Assembly (NCBI GenBank): GCA_035048815.1
Contig: JAUCBN010000042.1
Coordinates: forward strand, 7,936,001-8,000,000
From: Abelmoschus esculentus
Taxonomy: Eukaryota > Streptophyta > Magnoliopsida > Malvales > Malvaceae
Reading direction: 5' to 3'
DNA: 64,000 bases
The first letter of the stretch is position 1, and each line of letters starts with the position of its first letter. A program made the position numbers and the translations under genes. The notes below the pieces were generated by a model. The model ran no database searches, was not told where the DNA came from, and worked only from the letters and a program-made list of their open reading frames with translations. Below, piece after piece: positions 1 through 11,629 of this stretch.

Positions 1-2425
1 TTGTTTAGGCAATCTGTTTCTGTATTGAAGTTAAACTCAATTTTAGTTTCAATTCTTTGGCATTCATCTGGTTCGTCCTGATGCCTTAGAGTTTTAAACA
101 CATTTATCTTTTCTTGTTGATCATTGACCTTTATGATCAATTCTCCTTTCTTGCAATCGATCAACGTTCTTCTTGTGGGTAGGAATGACCTTCCTAATAT
201 GATTGGTGCATGTTCATCTGCTTCACAATCAAGAATTAAGAAGTTAGCATGAAAAATAAATTTATCCACTCTTACCAGAATATCTTCAATTATTCCTTCC
301 GGTTGTACGTAAGAGCGGTCTTCCAGCTGCAACATCACTGTTGTTGGCTTTGCTTGCCCAATGCCTAGCTTCTGAAATACTGACTTAGTCATGAGATTTA
401 TGCTGACACCTAAGTCACATAGTGCATTGCCCACGTATTGATCACCGATAGCGCATGGTATTGTGAAACTATCAGGATCCTTTCTTTTAGTCTTGGCTTT
501 ATTGTGGAGCAGTGTCACACATCCTTCTGTTGCGGCAACTGTTTCAAATTCCCCAACTTTTGTCCTTTAGGATATAATATCCTTAAGGAACTTGGCATAG
601 TTGGGCATTTTCTTTATTGCCTCCATCAAAAGTATGTTTATATGTACCTATTTAAGTATGTCCAGAAAATTCTTACACTAGTACTCTTGTTTTTTTTGTT
701 TCAAACATTGTAGAAAAGGTGGTGGTAAACGTAGATCCTCAATCTTTTCATCGCACTGGAATCTTATCTGCGGTACAGCTATGGCATCATATACTACGAC
801 AATGTCTGATAGTTCCGTTGCCTTAGATTTTCCATTAGTAGCTTCTTTTAGGGCTACTGTTTCAGGGGTTTTACCTACTATTTGAGCAGGTATTTAGGGT
901 TTCTTTAGTTGTAATCCACTTCTGGTAGATATAGCTTTGCATTATTCATGAGGACCAATTCTAGCGACTTCAGTATCGCTAGGGAGACCTCCTATAGGTT
1001 TGCTTTTCATCTGTTGTGACATTTGTCCTACTGTAGTTTCCAGCATTTTGAGAGCAACTTCTTTATTCTGCATTCTCATTTCTGTTCTGTCCATGAAGGT
1101 GTTGGCTCTTTGAATGAACTTGTTGGTGTTTGCAATGCATGCACCAGCCTGAGCCATAAAGGTTCGTAGTGTGTTCTCTAGAGTCTGGACATTTGTTGTC
1201 TGCGGCGGAGGAGCTTGTTGTGGCATCTGCTGCTGAGCAAATCTATTGTTTTGCTAGAATCCGTAGATTGCATTGGTTGATGTTTTGTATTAAGCGCATT
1301 ATTAGGATAACTCCATGAGAAATTAGGGCGCTTCCTCCATGATGAGTTGTAATTGTTAGACATATTGTTCCTATTAAAGTTTCCAATATAGAAGGAAGAT
1401 TCTGGATTGTATAGGCATGCATTCGAGTCATGGTTGTCACCACATGTTTCGCAAAAAATGGTGAATTCTTTTACTTCCCAAACATGGCTTGGTTTATGCA
1501 GATCTTTAACCATGTTGGTTCAGGCTGATAGTTGCGCTAGGATAGAATCTGCAGAATCAAAAGTTGTCATACCTCGCTTATTTATGCCTCTTCGGGTGGT
1601 TGGGTGTTGATAGTCATTCTTTGCCAACCTATCCAAAATTTCTAAACTCTCATGGGGTGGGCGGTCTAAGAGGGTGCCATTGACGGAAGCATCAAGCATC
1701 ATCCTCGTAGGGGTGTTAACTACATTATAGAAGATGGATACTTGGGTCCACTCAGGCAGACCATGCATGGGGCATTTTCTGTATAGTTCTCTATATCTTT
1801 CCCAAGCCTCATACATTGATCCGTCTTCGTCTTCCCTAAAGGATGTTATATCGTATCAGTCATATTGGTGTAATTGAATATGTCAATGAAGCTTCGGCAT
1901 AGTTTTGTCAATGAGTTCACCGATCCCGGCTGGTAGTTGTTTAACCAAGATTTTACCTCATCCCTCAATGAATAGGGAAACAATTTTAGCTTAAGGATGT
2001 CGGCTGAGACTCCCGGCAGCTTAAACGAATTACAAATTTCTAGAAAGTATTTAAGATGCTTTCGAGCATCTTTATTGGCCGAACCCCCAAACTAGCCTAG
2101 GGTGTTGATCATGTTGAATATGGACGGTTTTAATTCGAAATGCTCTGCCTCTACGTTAGGCATCACAACAGCCGGAGTTAACCCATCTAAATCTTCCTCT
2201 AAATATCTTGAACGGTTCGTACGCGTTCCTGTCTTGGGATGTTTACTGGGTTAACAACTGCGAAAGCACCGATGTTGTCTGCCGCGACGACATTCATATC
2301 CGCGTTGTTTTGTTAGCTAGGTTCTACGTTCATTCTTTGGCGTGCCTTATGTTTCAGATCTTGTACTCCTTTTAGATTTCTTGATCGTAAGGGTATTGAT
2401 CAATAGTCGGATTGAACATGGTCAT
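1..2425 (-). pseudogene. broken Athila-like gag-protease
   Basis: The start is taken at the ATG whose first base is 2425, which aligns with the gag start of element B. The capsid part continues in pieces to about 1250 and includes a segment around 1520-1816 with YEAWERYRELYRKCPMHG, the Athila-type Retrotrans_gag core. A CCHC zinc knuckle (CETCGDNHDSNAC) lies near 1440. The C-terminal gag helix (FMDRTEMRMQNKE) is near 1080. The protease centre DLGVS is at 400-414, followed by the segment VRVDKFIF. Several frameshifts and stops separate these parts, so no intact product is expected. Gag would form the particle and the protease would cleave the polyprotein. Confidence 0.8.
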
Positions 2426-2529
2426 ACACAAAAAAAGCCTTGTGAGTTAAGATAAAAACTAAAACTAAAATAAAGAAAGTAAAATAATTTAAAGGTGCAG
2501 AAATAATTGGTAGTAAAATTGAGCGTCAG

Positions 2530-2547
2530 TCCCCGAAAATGACGCCA
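2530..2547 (-). other. primer binding site, tRNA-Asp type (degenerate)
   Basis: On the minus strand TGGCGTCATTTTCGGGGA sits just inside the LTR. It resembles the complement of the 3' end of plant tRNA-Asp (TGGCGCCGTTGCCGGGGA), with several mismatches. Elements B and F carry better versions at the same place. Confidence 0.75.
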
Positions 2548-2554
2548 AATTAGA

Positions 2555-3921
2555 TGGAGGCTATGGAGTCCTATTAATTCCACCTTTGTCAGATTGTAGT
2601 ATTTAAGATGTCGGTCCCACGAGGACTGAGTCGACTTATTACTTCTTATGACTGTACTAAGAAAACTAAAAACACAAGTAATTTGAAGAGTTGAATTATA
2701 ACTAATATAACTATAAAAACATAAAATTAAATAACGAAATAATAAGATAATAGAAGTGAGGTTAAATTTAGTGCTTTGTAGAGGAGAATCTAGTTATGTT
2801 AAGTATCCACTTATTAATACAATGGATTGAATTGCCGCCTCGGCGGATCGCACAAAGGGTCGCTGCAGCTGCCTAGGCGGGGTTATGCCTTGTCGACAAT
2901 TCAACATCCTATAGTTCCAAAGAGCATCCTTGTATATCTTCATCCTTATCCCTAAGCGAAGAGAATTGTTGAAACCCACGTCTTGATGATACCTTCCAAC
3001 GTAAATCAAGGGAAGACAATAACCAAACACACGCGTCTTGTTAGTCGCTGAAATCCTCGACGGATTAGTCAATGCCCATGAGCAAAGACTGTATTCTTTC
3101 GTTTTGTGAACCTACATCTCCCGATGCTAGGCAAATGATTTTTTCTCACATACATATATTTCGAGCTTATATGAAAAAAGAGTAACTACCAAGAGAGAAT
3201 AAACTATGAAATAAGTTTTGCATTAATAAATATCAAATATAACATAACCTTCTTGCCCAACTACTCCACAAACAATTTAAACCTCCGAAAGATTTAAAAC
3301 ATGATGTAGTCGACGGCTAAAGGTATATAAAAGTAAGAATCCGTCTCAACTCCATACTAAACCTAAACCTAATAATTTCTTATACAAACCAAGCCCTAAG
3401 TTGATCTTTCAATGCAAGGAAAGAGTTCTAAAAGGGAAAGAAATCTACTTCCTAATTAAACTGTATTAATTTAATCTTATTTCCTAAAATATCTCTTCTT
3501 TCCCACGGTTAGCTTTGACATGAGCTTGACCTCCTAACTGGACTTCTTCTTTCTCTTGCTCTTTGTATGTTAAGATCGATATCTTTTCCTCTTCCTGTCG
3601 AGCACCAGTTGTTATCTTTTACGCTGCTGCCGTGGCCTCCAGAGTACTGTCGTGCCGGGTTTGACCTCCTAACTGGCCTCCTAATTCACCATCTATTTTC
3701 TCCTTTGGCTATCTCTGTGATATAGTTTCCTGTCTAAGAAAGTAAACTATCAAACGCATATATTTTATGCCAAATAATAGATAAATTCATAAAGTTAGTG
3801 TTTGGATGTTGAAATATGGAAAATAACCAAAAATATCCAATATCGCCTTTAATTTTTTTTTTATTGGCAATAAACGAGTGGAAAAATGATATGAAAAATG
3901 AGAACTTTTGAGTGTTCATCA
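2555..3921 (-). repeat. Athila-like LTR of element 0 (1367 bp)
   Basis: This segment starts with TG and ends with CA on the plus strand and aligns along its length with 37012-38378, which is bounded by a polypurine tract. Shared blocks include the gene-like stretch around 2820-2900 (GCCTAGGCGGGGTTAT) and the distal block at 3765-3910. Both copies are 1367 bp by my boundary choice. The right-hand flank begins GTAAC; the matching target-site copy is outside the window. Confidence 0.75.
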
Positions 3922-4341
3922 GTAACACAAAGGGGAGTAGCTGCAAGCATATTCATACTTTACAACATTATTTACAGAAAGACAAACGTAGGATCAAACG
4001 TCTAAAAATTAAAATCAAAACTAAAAAATAATAAAATATTATTTTTAATTATCAATACCGTTAAACGATCTTTACACCATCACTAAAAGAAAGCGTCCAC
4101 ATCAAGAACAAAGATATTAAAAAAAGCCTCCTCCTAGATGGTTGAACCCAAACGACTAAACGACAACAAAAAAGAAATAATTTAGAAAAAAAAACAAGAA
4201 AAAAAAGAGAAAAGGAATAATCAAAGTAGAAGACCAACTATATAATTAACGACAATAATTGATTGTCGCCCAAAGATCAAAAGGTTTAGAGAGATAAAAT
4301 AAAGGATAGCCAAAGTTAGGGGAAAATTTTAGGGAGAAGCA
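3922..4341. other. AT-rich flank, nothing recognised
   Basis: A/T-rich sequence with runs of A and no credible reading frame. I recognise no element in it. Confidence 0.5.
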
Positions 4342-4513
4342 TGGTTAAAAAGAGGTTGTACTGAAATTATTATAAAAGTTGTGAGAGTTTTGATATCGAT
4401 TTTTCAGTATATACAAAATTTCTTATAAGATGTGTAAGAATTTTGATACATACCGAATATCTTACAAAAAGTAGAACCTTTTATAATAATTTTAGTACAT
4501 CTTTTTTTAGCCT
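4342..4513. repeat. MITE-like foldback
   Basis: The left arm (4342-4380) and right arm (4473-4513) are imperfect inverted repeats of about 40 bp sharing the core AAATTATTATAAAAG. The inner part continues to pair more loosely, so the whole 172 bp can fold on itself. This is typical of a small non-autonomous DNA transposon. I could not define a clean target-site duplication, so superfamily and exact ends are open. Confidence 0.55.
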
Positions 4514-4610
4514 ATTTTAATCTACCTTTTTTTAAAAAACAAGCTAAAGATTTACGACGATTCGCTTAAATTTTATTTTTTTATGAAAAGATTGATCCCT
4601 GATTCTTCAT

Positions 4611-4637
4611 ATAAATAAATAAATAAAAATAGGCATA

Positions 4638-4676
<39 letters not shown>

Positions 4677-4696
4677 AGATAGATAGATAGATAGAG
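4611..4696. repeat. (AAAT)n and (AGAT)n microsatellites
   Basis: A run of ATAA/AAAT units from 4611, broken by TAGGCAT near 4631, continues as AAAT units to about 4676 and then changes to AGAT units ending near 4696. Confidence 0.9.
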
Positions 4697-6299
4697 TCAT
4701 ATAAATCAATAAACATATAGCCGTATCACTTGTACGAACTATAGAATTCATGCAAGAAAGCAAAGAACGTTCAACTTTTAAACAGTCCAAAGAGATGGAC
4801 TGGATGAATCCCTGCAGAAACCAAAACAAAACCTGACCCGCATCTTTTGTCTATACACTCTTTATACTCTGCACATTTTTCTCAAATTTCTAGTAAAGGA
4901 TCAATGGCATTTCCAACTTTTTGGGACTAGTCCGCGTTCCATCGTGGCCAGACCTGACCAGGTTCAGACCACAAAGATCAGGTGGCTCTACACTCCCCAT
5001 ATAATTCAAAGCTGGAGCTTTCCCAATCCAAACACATATTTGTCATCAAATCATTTGATTTAAGGAAGACACCCATACAAGCAGAAATGCAGCATCTATG
5101 TTCTGTTACATGCTTCAGTAAGAAGAACAATCATAGCTTGGAATGGCACTGTGACAAATTGTATTATTGCCTGCAGTTTGAGGCCAATGGAAATTATGAG
5201 TAGAAAGCTGAGATAGTGAGATTGTTCCAAAAGTTGTCAAGTGTATCCCAGATCTGGAACACCGCAGGCATGCTATATCACTCACTATAAAGTTTTGGAA
5301 CAATCTAACCCTAACATTAACCCTAACCCTAAAAACTAAATATTACACTTTAAATTTTAAAACCTAAATTATAGCTTTAGACCCCATCCTTAAACCTAAT
5401 TTTTTAATTGTTGGGACATATATACATAAGGACACCAAAAAATAAATAATTTTTATTTTGACTGGATCCCCGATAACAAGAGGTCCATAAAAAAATATTA
5501 GATGAACTCGACTCATTTTGTCATTCATAGTCTCAACCAATAAAATTTACTATTTCATATTTTTTGGAATGTAAAACTTCACATATTTTATAATGTAAAT
5601 AAAGAATAAATAATTATTTTAAAAATACTTTAAATAAAATTTTATTTTTATCCTTTTTAAGTACTATTTTGATAAATTTTATTTTTTAAAAATATTTTTA
5701 AATCTTTGTTTTTTCATGTAAATAAAAAATCAATAATTTTTATATATAATATTTTTAAATTAGTTTACTATAAATATTATAGATATATGAAGAGAGTTTA
5801 TTGTAGATTAGATGGATTCCAACATGGATTTTAAATTTTAGGGACTATTACAAAATCAATATAGGAACAAATTAAAGATAAAGAATTAAAAAGTATCATG
5901 ATATAAGAGCATGTGGTGGTTATTCATCTTTTCTTTTAATTATAAGATTAAAAAAATAATTTTTATTGATAAAAATAAAAAGTAAATTAATGCGGTACTC
6001 ACTTTCGTTTATCCTAGTACACTTTTAGTCACTAATTTTGAAAAAAAAAAACAGTAAGGTCACTATCGTTTTCGGGGTGTAAAGTTTTGATCTCTCTAAC
6101 GTTAAATACCGTTAAATGTTGACGAAAAGATGATATAATATAATAAAATATGATAAATTACTTAAATAGCCCTTAAATTATTATTATACTTTTGTTTCAT
6201 CTTTAATTTAACTCTAAAAAATTTAAAACTTTATATCTTTGTCATCTTCCCAAAAAACCCTAACCATATAAACAGAAAAAATATTGAACCTCTAAATAT
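4697..6299. other. unclassified stretch with foldback and telomere-like block
   Basis: 4700-5210 has more balanced base composition than its surroundings and may be a remnant of single-copy DNA, but no protein is recognisable. At 5216-5310 two arms (core GATTGTTCCAAAA at 5220-5232 and its complement at 5293-5305) form a small foldback. At 5306-5335 there are about four degenerate CCCTAA-like units, the plant telomere motif. 5336-5980 is AT-rich. 5990-6130 looks like part of a dispersed non-coding repeat, but I cannot name it. Confidence 0.4.
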
Positions 6300-6527
6300 T
6301 TTATTCCTTAAACTATTTTCAGAATTAGAAGGATCCATTAGTATATATATCATTATATGACAATAACTCACTCCTGATATAGGTTGTTGAAATAAAAACC
6401 TTGTTTGTTGCAGTAAAGTCATCACAGTTCTTGAAGAAAATAGAATTCAATACTATAAAAATGAAATAAATACACACACCAGCTGCATACTCCATGACTA
6501 TAGCAAGATGAGTTAGTGTTAGAACAC
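6300..6527 (-). pseudogene. SnRK2-type Ser/Thr protein kinase fragment (two exons)
   Basis: On the minus strand an exon from 6527 to about 6474 reads VLTLTHLAIVMEYAAG. It is preceded by an intron-like acceptor (CCCTACAG) and followed by GTGTGT. After a short intron ending in CTTCAAG, the next exon (about 6430 to 6358, decaying towards 6300) reads RFLFQQPISGVSYCH. Both are near-exact pieces of the kinase domain of plant SnRK2 (osmotic stress/ABA-activated kinases): the hinge segment and the helix before the catalytic loop. The first piece fits the 54-bp exon I recall for SnRK2 genes. The ELFERICNAGRFSEDE segment and the HRDLKLEN catalytic loop are lost, and no other exons are visible nearby. 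Introns are retained, so it derives from genomic DNA and not from a processed transcript. Confidence 0.8.
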
Positions 6528-7289
6528 CTGTAGGGCAAAAGTAAACAAGAAATCGAATGAATGATGAACTAGAAAGCACAAGCCAAATATTTAGCTATTG
6601 ACGAAACTAGAACAAAAGATGACTCATTTTAAAGCCAGTTAAGTTCAAACTTCAAAGCAACTCTGGTTTTCTCTAGAAATACAAGTAAATCGTCTTAATC
6701 AAAGAATTTTTATGGGAGACATTCCCTGAAGTGAATGTATTTATGATGTTTATTTCATGTAATTATTGAATTTGTGTCATTCCTTAAAGTAAATGCAAGT
6801 ATGAAGTTTATTCTATGCGATTATTGAATTCGTTTTATTCCTTGAAGTGAATTTAAACATGATGATTCACTATATGATTAGTGAATACAATTCAATTATG
6901 TGCCAGAGTATCACTGATCATGATATGTTAGAAAAACATACTCTAGTTTTCACATATTAATATTATCCTGTAGACATAATATCGTGAAAAGATTTTAAAT
7001 ATCTATTAGTGTTTGCTCTATTCCCTAAAGTGAATGTAATATTTTATAGCGAAAAGAATAAATGTTACATTAGTAATTGTGGTCGCGATTGAAGTCATAA
7101 AATAGACATAGATAAGATGATTCTTGCAAGAATGTTTATATCCACTAGAAGTAAAATTATAAGGATAACAAGAATAATAGAGATCATATCAAAATCTTTA
7201 TGTTGTCAATGCGATGATATAAACCATTGATCTCGTACTTGTTAAACGCCGAAATATTATGGACTTTATCCTAATCATGAATTATAAAT
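6528..7289. other. AT-rich stretch, possibly 5' part of the copia remnant
   Basis: Contains several repeats of a phrase like TTCCCTGAAGTGAATG (6722, 6780, 6838, 7021). It adjoins copia coding remnants, so it may be LTR, leader or gag DNA of that element. I cannot show this from the sequence alone. Confidence 0.3.
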
Positions 7290-8675
7290 GAAAGAAAATA
7301 TAAACATATTTTTTGTGGCGATAATAATTATGGCGTTGTTGATCCAACTCAATTGGATATTGTTAATTTTTTCATAACTTTGAAGGGAATATTTTACCAT
7401 TTATTTTATTTCCCTTATAACCTCTAAAGGGAATAATTGATCTTTTATTTATTTTATTTTATATTAATTTATTTTTATTTACTATTTATTTGTATTAATT
7501 TATTTATATATTATTTATTTACGTTTTATGTTAATTTTTTTAATAATATGATTACTTCTAAAATAAAATATACAATAAATCATGATGATTTATGCTTAAC
7601 AGTCAGTGCAAATATTCATACTATACATAAGCATAAAAAATATTTTTCCATTTAAATAAAAAGGAAAATATGAGTACTATTTCTCAAAGTAGTAAAATAT
7701 CAATGCTTCGGAGGAGCTCTTGAGAGTTTATCTTTGATAGATAACTGATTTGATATGATGTGCTATATTTAATAGTTTTCGTTCCCCGAATTAAATGGTA
7801 CAAAACACATATTTTTTATTCTCCAAATTGAATGAAATAAAACATATATTAAAAGGTGCATAATTATGCATATTTTTCCCATTTTATATGCAAGAGAATA
7901 ATGTGAGTACTCTATATCTAAAAGTACTAATATCACAGAAGGCTTTGACTGAGCAAATATGTTATTATCAAATGAACTTTATTTCATATTTACAGTGCAT
8001 TATACTCATCAAAGTCACAAAAAGACTTATTTAGTTTTAAAGATATTTGCAAAAATATATTGAGAATATTAATCAAGGGGATGCTGACTATCTCAATATT
8101 ACGAGTATAACTCAAAGCAATAAGAAAATCTTAACAAAATTACATGCACTGTCATTCATATTGTACTACAGAAAAATTAGTACAAATTGAAGCTCTTGCT
8201 ATTATAAACTAGATGTTGACTGATAATTTTATTTGGCATGACCGGTTAGGCCATCCCGATTCAATTATGATGGAAAATTTGTTGACACTTTCATGTGGTC
8301 AATTATTGAAGAACTAAAATTTTCTTTAAGATAATTTTTTTCATGTGATACTTGCTATCAAAGCAATTTGATTATTCAATCATCATTAGCTAAGATATAG
8401 TGTAAATCTATTAATTTTCTAGAATAGATACAAGGTGATATATGTGGGCTCATACATCTTTCTTATAGTTCATCTAGATATTTTACGATTTTTATTGATG
8501 CATCGACTAGATGGTCATATGTATCCTTGTTATTAACCTGGAACTTGGTGTTTGCGAGGCTACTTGCTCAGTTGATAAAATTACGAACATATTTTCTAGA
8601 TTATCTTCTAAAGGCAATTGGTCTTGATAATGTTGATGACATATTATTTTACACGTAGTATCACTAATTCGTATC
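7290..8675 (+). pseudogene. Ty1/copia polyprotein remnant, left half
   Basis: Pieces of a copia polyprotein survive in changing frames: a gag-end/spacer segment near 7322-7380 (DPTQLDIVNFF), a pre-integrase region near 8000-8220, and the GAG-preINT motif LWHDRLGHP at about 8230. A short integrase segment (GLDNVDD, near 8610) is followed after a probable deletion by SLIRINP at 8660-8680. The reading continues directly at 35394 on the far side of element A. Many stops and frameshifts show it is old. The exact 5' limit and copia lineage are not determined. Confidence 0.65.
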
Positions 8676-8680
8676 AATCC
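8676..8680 (+). repeat. target-site duplication AATCC (left) of element A
   Basis: AATCC lies directly before the TGTCAACACG start of the 5' LTR and is repeated at 35394-35398 directly after the 3' LTR end (GTCGCGACA). Removing element A and one copy restores the copia reading (RINP followed by INNHKF). Confidence 0.9.
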
Positions 8681-11608
8681 TGTCAACACGAACTTTTTGT
8701 GTTTTATAAATAATAATAATATATATAATAAATATATTAAATAAATAAATATTAATAAATAATAATTAATAATATAAATAATATAATATAATATTAATAT
8801 TAAAATTAAAAAAAATCAAAAAAATCAAAAAATAGAGTTTTGAGCCGAGAAATCTGGAATCGGAGGGGAAAGGCCGGAAGTTGGGGCTTTTGAGATTGAG
8901 GTTGAGTGTTTTTAGGGGTTTAGGAATTTGGTTTTGTTGGAGTGGATAAGAATTCAACTAGGTTTAGAACTCTGATTCAAATCCTTTTTAAGGATTGAAT
9001 CGGCAGTTTGAGAGGGGGGATTTTTGGAGCAATCTGGAGAACGGCTGGGAATTTTCGGATTTGAAGAACAAAGGAAATCGCAGATCGGAGTTACGGGAGA
9101 AGCAATCCGAGCTTTGTTTTAAAGGTAAGATTCGATTAGTTTTTCTGAGCTCTTCTCTGTTTTGTTTGATTGAAACCTGTTAGCCGAATAGTTTAGGGGC
9201 CTTTCTTGATCGGTTTTAGGGTCTCAGATCGGTTTTTAGGAGGATTTTGGGATGCTTAGGTGTTAGATCAATGAGTTTTTAGGCGTTTTAAGTGTTTTCG
9301 GCATGATTTAAGACGTCTGGTGACCTCACCAGCGTCGAGAATGGCCGCCGGCGACTTCGGGGCGACGTCCGGCGTGTTTCGCGGTGGTCGGCGAGCACGC
9401 CAGAGCGGCACCGGACGGTGGCGGAACGAATTTGAGGGCGGAGTTCATGGCGGTCTTCGGCCGGTGTTCTTCGCGTTCTTCGTGTTCATGAAGAACACCG
9501 AAGAACATCATGGGATTTAAGGGGTTTTAATCCGTTTTGCTTCAGGTTTCTGGAAAGTTTGTGTTTAGCCCAGAGAATCCTTTGAAGGCCGAGTCAGCCG
9601 AGTTAATGAGGGGTGTGATCTGGCCGAGTGAACTCGGATAAGGGGGGGTATATCCCTTCCTAAACGGCGCCGTTTGGTAGCCGGGCACGCGGGCCGGATC
9701 CGGGTTGGACCCGGATCCGCGTGTTTTTAAACCGGCAGGGGTAATTCTCAGCCTAGGTCCCCCTAGGTTTGACCTGCTGTTCAATTTAGTCCCCAGAACC
9801 CTATTTTAGCCCCTAAACCTTTAGAAATGAATCAATTAGGTCCCTAGATCCTAATTAAAACCCTAAATAGGCTATTAGGTTTAAAATTAAATTAATTTTA
9901 GATTTAATTAGGTTAAAAAGATTAATTTTAGAGACTTTAAAAAATTAGTTAAGTCTTAATTTAAGGTTTAATTAAAATTTTAACAAACTTTAAAATTAGT
10001 ATAATCTAATTTAAATCTAATACTAGTTAATTTAACCCTTAAGCCTTAAAAGTTAGACTTTAATAGGTTTAATTCAATTCTTAAAAATTAGAAAATAATT
10101 TTAATTAATTATTTTAATTAATTTTAATTAATTTCTAGGAAATAAGTTTTTAAGATTAATTAAACTAAATTAGGCCTAGTTTTGCCCTTAAACTTCAAAA
10201 CACTCACCAAACTAGAAATTAATTAGGTTTTTAAAATTCTTAAAAATTAGAAGATAATTTTAATTAATTAATTTAATTAATTTTAATTAATTTCCTAAAA
10301 AAGATAAGATTTAAAACTAATTAAGTCTAATAAGCCTTAATTTCACCAAAACTAAATTTTAATTAAGTTAAAATTAAATTCTTAAAATTTAGAAGTTACT
10401 TTAATTAAAGTCTTTAATTAATTTAAACTCTAAGTTAAGATTTAAAAATCAACTTAATTAAGTTTAACCCATCCCCAATTAAACCTTTGAACCTAAAATT
10501 CACTAAGTTAGACTTTAATTAAGATTTAATTAAAATTTGAAGTCAAGAAAATTTAATTAATTAAGTTAATTAAAAATTTCTAAAACTTTAATATTTAATT
10601 TCACACTTAATTTAAGCCTTATTTTTTGTTCAAGGTTTGTTCTCGAATCCCTTTAATCTTTTTCGTTCAAGTCCCTTTTGGACTCATGTTATGAGAAATT
10701 TTTGATGTAATATTGTGTACCCATGATTCTAATAAAAGTGATGAAGTTCCTTTATCTTGTGTACACTTTATTTTATGTTTTGCATAGTATACTTTAGGAA
10801 GGTCATCTAATAAACTTAAGTTAATTAATTTAGAGCCCTTTTTAGGATTAGTCACTTAAATTAATTAATTTAATTTAATTAGGGAGAAAATTTAGTAACA
10901 TAGCATGTGAATCTTATGTCTCGGATACACTAAAGAGGTTGGTATTTTGACGCACTATGATGCTGACCTAGAGAGTGTACCTTGGCATCGAATTCACGTG
11001 TTATTAAAAACCTAGAATTTTGATAAAAACATAGGTTTAGAATTAAACATAGGTTTTAAAAACTTAAGTAAATAACCTAGAACTTAAAATGAACAAGATA
11101 AAAAAATAATCATGCATTTTACTTTAGCCTTTTGAGGCAGAAGTTACATTCTTTTAAATTTGGGTGAGGTTTCCTATCTAGAGGACGTCTCGATCAACTC
11201 AAGTTTAAAAGTGGTGTAACTTCTAAATCAAAAGGATATCCAAAATTCAAATAATGTTCATTTAACAATAGAAAATTAAATTAATATCTTTCTTCAAAAT
11301 GTCAATGCCACGTGATATTTTTCAAGGTACCAATTTTTGGGCGTTTGTAAGGGTCGTCCTTACACGTAACCGACTCTCGAACCCAATGTTTTTAAAACGA
11401 ATCTCTGGTTTATTTTTTTTTATGGTGTCTGGCCTACCTAAGTGGCCGGTGGCGACTCCAAGTCAACCTTTTTAAATTAAATTATAGATTTTTCTAAAAT
11501 TTGAGTTTTTTAAGATTAAAAATGACGAAATTCGAATTTTTCAAAAACCAATCGCCGAATACTTTTTTTTCACTCTAAAAATCGCATTTTTTAAAAGAGG
11601 TCGCGACA
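8681..11608 (+). repeat. 5' LTR of element A (2928 bp)
   Basis: Begins TGTCAACACG and ends GTCGCGACA. The part from 9538 on is about 97% identical, over the first 200 bases I compared, to 33283-35393. It contains a GC- and CpG-rich island at 9340-9460 in otherwise AT-rich sequence, a perfect palindrome AAACGGCGCCGTTT (9662-9675), and a long AT-rich block (9880-10620) with internally repeated TTAATTAATT motifs. The left 857 bp have no partner in the 3' LTR because of a deletion there. Confidence 0.9.
9662..9675. promoter_or_regulatory. 14-bp perfect palindrome in LTR
   Basis: AAACGGCGCCGTTT is self-complementary. It is present unchanged in the 3' LTR at 33406-33419, and a degenerate form lies in the LTR of element D near 54818. 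In D it adjoins a TATA-like box, so it may be a promoter-proximal site. No function is shown. Confidence 0.4.
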
Positions 11609-11611
11609 GCT

Positions 11612-11629
11612 TGGCGACTCCGCTGGGGA
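11612..11629 (+). other. primer binding site, tRNA-Arg type
   Basis: TGGCGACTCCGCTGGGGA lies three bases after the LTR end. Ogre/Tat elements are known to use a tRNA-Arg primer with this kind of sequence. Element D has TGGCGACTTCGTTGGGGA at the equivalent place. Confidence 0.8.

Larger units (their letters stand above)
1..3921 (-). mobile_element. Athila-like Ty3/gypsy element, 5' part (element 0), cut by window edge
   Basis: Read on the minus strand the order is LTR (2555-3921), primer binding site, gag, aspartic protease, and then the window ends at position 1. The gag protein matches the gag of elements B and F in this window, and the protease has the Athila-style DLG-type centre. RT and integrase, if present, lie outside the window. 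The reading frames are broken by stops and frameshifts, so this is a dead copy. The lineage call rests on recalled family features: tRNA-Asp primer site, gag type and LTRs with TGAT...ATCA-like ends. It was not tested by a search. Confidence 0.8.

Noticed and set aside
5990..6130. possible terminal part of a Mutator-like or other DNA transposon
   Set aside because: The phrasing looks like a dispersed non-coding repeat, but I could find neither inverted ends nor a duplication.
9320..9520. two overlapping short frames on opposite strands
   Set aside because: They lie in the GC-rich island of an LTR, where stops are rare by composition.
9538..9540. 5' LTR of element A starting at 9538
   Set aside because: This is only where similarity to the 3' LTR begins. 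The AATCC duplication and the copia junction place the start at 8681.
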